DNA from: Oenococcus kitaharae
GTDB lineage: Bacteria; Bacillota; Bacilli; Lactobacillales; Lactobacillaceae
DNA length: 64,000 bases
NCBI RefSeq assembly: GCF_025758695.1
Contig: NZ_JANJQP010000001.1
Span: 496,001 to 560,000 of the forward strand
Direction: 5' to 3'
How positions within the stretch are numbered: the first letter of the stretch is position 1; each line of letters starts with the position of its first letter. The notes under the pieces were generated by a model, which was not told where the DNA came from, made no database searches, and was given only the letters and a program-made list of their open reading frames with translations. A program made the position numbers and the translations under genes. Below are positions 59,131-64,000 of this stretch, one piece after another.

Positions 59131-61827
59131 TTAAAATTGGTCAATCAGTAATTTTCTGATTTCTGTCAAGCTTGGCTGGCGTGGATTACCGGCTGTGCAC
59201 TGGTCATCATAAACAAGATCCACCAAGTTATCTAATGACTGCTCAAAGCGCTTTTTTTCAACACCATTACCGCTTAAAGTGATATCCACATCCAAAGCAT
59301 CAGTCAATTCCTTGATCTTAGCAATCAGTTTTTCAACCAATTCAGCATCATCTTTACCTGTTAGGCCGATGTGACGTGCAATATCGGCATAATCTTTCTG
59401 AGCTGTGTAAACTTCATAACGTGGGAAAGGTGTCCGCTTAACGTTGCCGGTTACAGCATTAAAACGAATCACATGCGGCATTGCGATACTGATAGCCAAG
59501 CCATGTGGCAGACCAAACTCACCGCCAGTTTTATGTGCCAAAGAATGGTTCAGCCCTAAGAAGGCATTTCCAAATGACATACCAGCAAGCGTCGAAGCAT
59601 AATGCATCTTGCCGCGTGCCTGTGTCCCGCGATTCGTCGGGTGTTTTGGATCATAGTTGTAAGAATCGACCAGGTTTTCAAAAATCAATTTGATCGCCTG
59701 CAGAGCCCAAGGACGTGTGAACTCAGAACTCATCACTGATACATAGGACTCAAGCGAGTGAGATAAAGTATCCAGGCCAGACAAAGCAACCGTCCGCTTT
59801 GGTACGGTCATAACCAATTCTGGATCAACGATGGCGACTTGCGGTGTTAATTCATAATCGGCTAATGGATATTTCACATGCGTTTCATCATCCGTAATAA
59901 CCGAGAATGGCGTCACTTCAGAACCAGTTCCGGAAGTCGTTGGAATCGCAACCAACTGTGTCAGATTCTGATGTTCGAATTTAACGATTCGCTTGCGAAT
60001 ATCCATGAATTTCTGCTGCAGGCCCTTGAATAAGTCTTTAATTGCATCATTATCATCAAGAAAATCGTCCTGACCTGATTGCTGTGCATATTCATACAGA
60101 AAACGTGAAATTTTAGCAACATCCAAAGGTGATCCTCCGCCTAGCGCGATGACAGTATCAGGCTGGAATTCCTGCATCTGCTTGGCGATCTGAACGGCCT
60201 GGCTCAAATAGGGATCAGCCTGTACAGAACTGTAAATGCTGGTCTTGACTTGATCGTTTCTCAAGGCAAACTGTTCCAAGACGCGATCGACAAAACCGTA
60301 CTTGACCATCGAATGTCCTGTCACGATAAAGGCACGATCAACTTTTGGCAATTCCTGTAGATAAGTGATGGCGTTTCTCTCGTAGTAAATGTCCTTTGGC
60401 AGACGTACCCATTGCGGCCGATTACGACGGCGTGCAACAGTTTTAATGTTCAGCAAATCATAAGTAGACAAGTTATGCGACAACGAATTCTTCCCCCAAG
60501 ATCCTGTTCCTAACGTCAGACTAGGACGCAATGCATCTGTATAAATATCGCCAACACCACCAATTGAATCAGGCTGATTAACAAGAATCCGAGAGACATT
60601 GATAGCGTCCGCATATTCTTTAACGAAAGGATCGTCTTGTGTGCCGATTTGGATCGCCGCATTATGGCCGGCACCTTGGTAAGCCAATAAACGCTGAACA
60701 ACTTTAATACCTTCTTGACGGTCCTGAACTTTGTAGATTGAAAGCAGAGGACTCAGTTTTTCTGAAGAAAGTTTCTCGCCAATGTTGTTTTGGTCGAGTT
60801 CAAACAAAAGAACATCTTTGCCTTCTGGCAGGTTGATACCGGATTTTTCAGCAATCCAGCGGCCGCTCATACCAGCAACCGGGCCGTTGACACCATGCTT
60901 ATCATTGAAAACAAAATCAGCGACTTTTTTATAGTCATTTTTCGGCACCAGATAAGCGCCTTTTTGCTGCATTAGTTCCATAAATTCATCATAAACAGAT
61001 GCTTCAATCACAGCTGAGTTCTCAGTGGCACAAATCATACCGTTATCAAAGCGCTTAGACAAAAGCAGGTCCTCAACCGCACGGCGGACACGAGCGGTGT
61101 GGTCGATAAAGATGGCACCATTACCAGCACCGACACCCATTGACGGATTACCTGAAGTGAGGGCCGCGTGCACCATGGCAGGACCCCCTGTCGCTAAAAT
61201 AGAGGCAATACCAGGATTCTGCATCAAGGCTGTCGTATTTTCTAGTGAAGGCGTTTCGATCCACTGAATAAAGTTCTTAGGTGCACCTGCTTTGCGAGCT
61301 GCCTGATAAACAATTTCTGCAGCAGCCACCGAGGACTTTTGTGCCTGAGGATGGAAAGCAAAAATAATCGTGTTGCGTGTTTTGGCTGTCAGCAAGGACT
61401 TAAAAATAGTCGTTGAAGTTGGATTAGTTGTTGGCACAATCCCGGCAAGAATGCCAAGAGGTGCGGCCAAATTGACCTTGCCGGTAACGGGGTCCTCGTC
61501 AATGACGCCAACTGTTTTATCGTTTTTAATCGCATTGTAAACTGATTCGGATGCGAAACGATTCTTTGTATCCTTATCCTCGACAATGCCACGGCCAGTC
61601 TCGTTATAGGCAAAATGTGCCAGTTCCAAAGAATGCTCTGAGCCGGCCAAGGCCATAGCCGCGACAATCTGGTCAACTTGTTTTTGTGTATAAGATGAAA
61701 ATTCCAGTAAAGCCTGTTTGGACTTATCAACAAGCTCTTGAATGTACTGCGCAGCCAAATCCTTTTTAGCCTGAATTTCTTCTGGAGTCAGCTGTTTCTT
61801 AGTGATTTTTTTAGTTTCAACTGCCAT
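59131..61827 (-). CDS. adhE: Bifunctional acetaldehyde-CoA/alcohol dehydrogenase
   Basis: 898 residues. Residues about 1-450 form the CoA-acylating aldehyde dehydrogenase (catalytic Cys in GMICATENSAV; VPTTNPTSTTIFKSL), and about 470-898 form the iron-dependent alcohol dehydrogenase (ALGGGSPLDVAK, SGTGSEVTPFSVI, iron-binding LNHSLAHKTGGEFGLPHG). It reduces acetyl-CoA to ethanol and regenerates NAD+ in heterolactic metabolism. Full length and intact. Control by the Rex repressor is suggested by two sites in its promoter. Confidence 0.96.
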   Translation of the reverse strand: MAVETKKITKKQLTPEEIQAKKDLAAQYIQELVDKSKQALLEFSSYTQKQVDQIVAAMALAGSEHSLELAHFAYNETGRGIVEDKDTKNRFASESVYNAIKNDKTVGVIDEDPVTGKVNLAAPLGILAGIVPTTNPTSTTIFKSLLTAKTRNTIIFAFHPQAQKSSVAAAEIVYQAARKAGAPKNFIQWIETPSLENTTALMQNPGIASILATGGPAMVHAALTSGNPSMGVGAGNGAIFIDHTARVRRAVEDLLLSKRFDNGMICATENSAVIEASVYDEFMELMQQKGAYLVPKNDYKKVADFVFNDKHGVNGPVAGMSGRWIAEKSGINLPEGKDVLLFELDQNNIGEKLSSEKLSPLLSIYKVQDRQEGIKVVQRLLAYQGAGHNAAIQIGTQDDPFVKEYADAINVSRILVNQPDSIGGVGDIYTDALRPSLTLGTGSWGKNSLSHNLSTYDLLNIKTVARRRNRPQWVRLPKDIYYERNAITYLQELPKVDRAFIVTGHSMVKYGFVDRVLEQFALRNDQVKTSIYSSVQADPYLSQAVQIAKQMQEFQPDTVIALGGGSPLDVAKISRFLYEYAQQSGQDDFLDDNDAIKDLFKGLQQKFMDIRKRIVKFEHQNLTQLVAIPTTSGTGSEVTPFSVITDDETHVKYPLADYELTPQVAIVDPELVMTVPKRTVALSGLDTLSHSLESYVSVMSSEFTRPWALQAIKLIFENLVDSYNYDPKHPTNRGTQARGKMHYASTLAGMSFGNAFLGLNHSLAHKTGGEFGLPHGLAISIAMPHVIRFNAVTGNVKRTPFPRYEVYTAQKDYADIARHIGLTGKDDAELVEKLIAKIKELTDALDVDITLSGNGVEKKRFEQSLDNLVDLVYDDQCTAGNPRQPSLTEIRKLLIDQF

Positions 61828-61867
61828 CAGTTCTCCTTTTGTAATAAGCCCGATCTCATAAACAACT

Positions 61868-61918
61868 TTGTGAACTTATTAACATTATTAGTGTAAAACT
61901 TCACAAATATAATGTCAA
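61868..61918 (-). promoter_or_regulatory. adhE promoter with two Rex-like operators
   Basis: Minus strand: TTGACA (61913-61918), 17-nt spacer, TACACT (61890-61895). Two 18-bp sites match TTGTGAA-N4-TTCACAA at 12 of 14 positions: 61889-61906 overlaps the -10, and 61868-61885 lies just downstream. Rex is the NADH-sensing repressor that usually controls adhE in Gram-positive bacteria. Confidence 0.72.
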
Positions 61919-61931
61919 GCAAAAAGATAAT

Positions 61932-61955
61932 AAAAAAACGCCCGAAGACGTTTTT
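61932..61955 (-). terminator. Terminator of ackA
   Basis: Minus strand AAAAACGTC-TTCG-GGCGTTTTT with a TTCG tetraloop and a T-run. Confidence 0.88.
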
Positions 61956-61957
61956 CT

Positions 61958-63151
61958 TTATTTCATCAAATTTTGAACATCACGCGCAATTTCCAGCTCC
62001 TCGTTGGTTGGAATCAGAAAAGCCGTAATCGAGGAATCGGGTTGTGTAATCGCTGTCTGAACCCCATGCTGATCATTAGCTTTTTCATCCAATTTGACAC
62101 CAAGAAAAGCCAATTTTTCCAAAATCATCTTGCGAATCGGCACAGAATTCTCACCAATACCGGCTGTAAAGACCAAAGCATCAACACCCTGAAGCTCGAA
62201 ATAGTATTGTGCAATATAATTAACAACACGATTAACGAACATATTAACAGCTAATCGAGCATGTTCATTAGTATCATAAACATCGAGCAAATCGCGCATA
62301 TCGCTAGATAAAGTAGAAATACCAAGCAAGCCGGACTTATGATTCAGAATATCCAGCATCTGCTGATCAGATAGCCCTTCTTTGCCTTTCACATAATTAA
62401 CCAGCGATACATCGACATCCCCTGACCGCGTCGCCATAATTAATCCAGCTAACGGAGAGAATCCCATCGAGGTGTCCAAGGATTTTCCGTCTTTGATCGC
62501 TGTAACTGATGCGCCGGCGCCAAGATGCATCGTAATCAGCTTCAAACTTTCAAGCGGTTTGTGCAGCATTTGAGCGGCCTGCTCGGCCACATATTTATGT
62601 GAAGTACCATGTGCCCCGTATTTGCGAACACCATACTTCGTGTAATACTCATATGGAACTGCGTATAAATAGTTTTCCTTAGGCATCGTCTGATGGAAAG
62701 CCGTATCAAAAACGGCCACTTCGACAGCGTTAGGAATAATTTTAGAAAAAGCTTTAATTCCCAATGCATTGGCTGGGTTATGCAACGGCGCGTAGGCTGC
62801 CAAACGTTCAATTTTCTTCAGGACTTCATCATCAATAAGGACAGACTTGTTGAACCATTCGCCACCGGCCACAATACGGTGGCCAATTCCTTTAATCTCA
62901 TCAAAATCCTTCACAATACCCAAATCTTTAAATTGAGCAAGCGTAAAGTTAATCGCCTCTTCATGGTTTGAAAAAGCATGACGAGACTTATGTTTGTCCC
63001 CTTGGAATTTAATTGATACATTATCATCTTGGCTAAGATCAACACCGATACGCTCGATCATGCCTTCGGCGATGACTTTTTCTTCCGGCATGTCCATTAA
63101 TTTGAACTTTAATGACGATGAACCAGCGTTAACAGATAAAATTTTTGTCAT
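61958..63151 (-). CDS. ackA: Acetate kinase
   Basis: 397 residues. ILSVNAGSSSLKFKL at the N-terminus, GHRIVAGGE, GTSHKYVAEQA and the MGFSPLAGLIMATRSGDVD segment are all intact. It interconverts acetyl-phosphate and acetate with ATP. In heterolactic bacteria it takes the acetyl-phosphate from phosphoketolase. It follows the YtxK-like gene, the normal neighbour, by 6 nt. Confidence 0.96.
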   Translation of the reverse strand: MTKILSVNAGSSSLKFKLMDMPEEKVIAEGMIERIGVDLSQDDNVSIKFQGDKHKSRHAFSNHEEAINFTLAQFKDLGIVKDFDEIKGIGHRIVAGGEWFNKSVLIDDEVLKKIERLAAYAPLHNPANALGIKAFSKIIPNAVEVAVFDTAFHQTMPKENYLYAVPYEYYTKYGVRKYGAHGTSHKYVAEQAAQMLHKPLESLKLITMHLGAGASVTAIKDGKSLDTSMGFSPLAGLIMATRSGDVDVSLVNYVKGKEGLSDQQMLDILNHKSGLLGISTLSSDMRDLLDVYDTNEHARLAVNMFVNRVVNYIAQYYFELQGVDALVFTAGIGENSVPIRKMILEKLAFLGVKLDEKANDQHGVQTAITQPDSSITAFLIPTNEELEIARDVQNLMK

Positions 63152-63157
63152 AAAACC

Positions 63158-63955
63158 TCACAAATTCTCCTTTTTCCATGTCTTTAGCTGCGAAACAAAT
63201 TTGGAAAAATCTTCTTTATTTGAAAGCTCCGGAATTTGAGCAAGCAAAATCCGGGCAACTACCTTTTCATTATCCACTTTTCGGCGAAGAATGAGAAGGC
63301 TTGAAGCCATTTCAGCATGTTTAAAAAGCCCGTTTGGCAATTTAATAATCGACAGCAATTCCAACTCCGGATGACTTTTAAGCATCAATGGCAGCACGCC
63401 TGACTGCAGATCTACATTGTCAGCCAAAATAATCGCTGCTTGTCCAGGCTGGAATTGAGACAGATAAATTAAGCTATCCAACTCTTTTGCAAAATCAATT
63501 CCCAATAATCGGCTGACAATTAATTTACTAGCATTTGACTCAGCAGGTGTAAAGTCAAAACGATAAATCTGTGCCAAATTCAATAATGCACTCAATACCC
63601 CTTCGTCGGCCGATTCAGCAAAAATAGGCCGCTGAAAATGACTGGCAAACTGGAAAATCAAATCTGGAAAATCGGCCTGCGGATCAATAATGAATTGACC
63701 TGAAAGTCCGAGTTCGGATGCCACAAGCGCCATTAAATCACCAATCACGGGTGGCGTCATTTTATTTGCAATGGCAAGATTATCAGAAAAGTGTTTGGCA
63801 AAAAACAGATTGCAGGCATTGACCAGATCAGTTTGATCGTAACCAGAGAAGTCCAGTGGTTGCATTTTTTTAACGATCTGACTAAATTTAGTTTCAGAAA
63901 CAGGGATGTGATTATCTAATGTGCGAACAATTTCGAGCAATTTTTCTGGCTGCAT
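63158..63955 (-). CDS. YtxK-like protein with a degenerate methyltransferase domain
   Basis: 265 residues. Its place directly before ackA and the phrase ANKMTPPVIGDLMALVA match YtxK, a class I SAM-dependent methyltransferase of about 330 residues. Here the SAM loop, normally D-P-A-x-G-x-G-N-L-L, reads DPQADFPDLI (91-100) with all glycines lost, and the protein is about 60 residues shorter. LPNGLFKHAEMASSLLILRR near the C-terminus is retained. It has probably lost methyl transfer and kept a structural role. Confidence 0.7.
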   Translation of the reverse strand: MQPEKLLEIVRTLDNHIPVSETKFSQIVKKMQPLDFSGYDQTDLVNACNLFFAKHFSDNLAIANKMTPPVIGDLMALVASELGLSGQFIIDPQADFPDLIFQFASHFQRPIFAESADEGVLSALLNLAQIYRFDFTPAESNASKLIVSRLLGIDFAKELDSLIYLSQFQPGQAAIILADNVDLQSGVLPLMLKSHPELELLSIIKLPNGLFKHAEMASSLLILRRKVDNEKVVARILLAQIPELSNKEDFSKFVSQLKTWKKENL

Positions 63956-63964
63956 ACTTCAATC

Positions 63965-64000
63965 TTAAGGATCTTGCTCAGATTGGACAAGTTCTTCAAG
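63965..64000 (-). CDS. 3' end of an upstream gene (partial)
   Basis: The minus strand from the right edge reads LEELVQSEQDP then TAA at 63965-63967, in the right place to be the end of the gene before the YtxK-like gene. Too short to identify; in related bacteria a competence pilus gene often lies here. Confidence 0.3.
   Translation of the reverse strand, partial: LEELVQSEQDP

Overview
The window looks like a chromosome segment of a low-to-medium GC, obligately heterofermentative lactic acid bacterium, most likely an Oenococcus or a close Leuconostoc-type relative. This is inferred from gene content and protein style: AdhE plus acetate kinase, GreA, PBP2b, YfhO, an RNase J1-like enzyme, an omega subunit and an Asp23 protein. 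No 16S rRNA gene is present, so genus and species are not proven.

Left part (1-24,400) is accessory metabolism, mostly on the minus strand. It holds (i) the start of an operon with a membrane acyltransferase, an AMP-forming acyl-CoA ligase and an SsuA-like binding protein; (ii) a sugar-acid operon (LacI regulator, small protein, TIM-barrel isomerase, GntP permease, KDG kinase, 3-hexulose-6-phosphate synthase, 6-phospho-3-hexuloisomerase, KDPG aldolase), with a chimeric wreck of its own genes just downstream; (iii) a 5-oxoprolinase operon (pxpB-pxpC-accB-accC-pxpA-Nramp-like) carrying its own biotin carboxylase and biotin carrier; (iv) a YozG/DUF2975 regulator pair; (v) a guanine-riboswitch xpt-pbuX operon facing guaC; (vi) a CoA-disulfide-reductase-like enzyme, an acyltransferase pseudogene and a PASTA-like protein.

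Middle part (24,601-38,485) is a 13.9 kb integrative element in the 3' end of a tRNA-Ser gene. It is bounded by 22-bp direct repeats. Its left half is arranged like a phage satellite: int and repressor on the minus strand, then divergent Cro-like, Xis-like, coupled small ORFs and a primase-like gene. Cargo includes a secreted protein with two paralogous two-helix membrane proteins, an Abi_2 (HEPN) abortive-infection protein, and an EcoRI-type adenine methylase coupled to a DUF262-HNH protein. About 2 kb has no convincing gene but contains repeat clusters.

Next (38,465-40,139) is a 15-gene tRNA operon on the minus strand with a clear promoter. Its original terminator appears to lie beyond the far end of the island at about 24,561-24,593.

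Right part (40,165-64,000) is conserved core: S1-domain protein, DedA, rpoZ-gmk, a YolD-like protein, the minus-strand efp-asp23-nusB-xseA-xseB-ispA-tlyA-recN block, a LOG protein, RNase J, a degenerate ADP-ribosylglycohydrolase, PBP2b, YfhO, greA, a VOC protein, an MltG-like/glucosaminidase fusion, adhE with two Rex-like sites, ackA and a YtxK-like protein that has lost its SAM loop.
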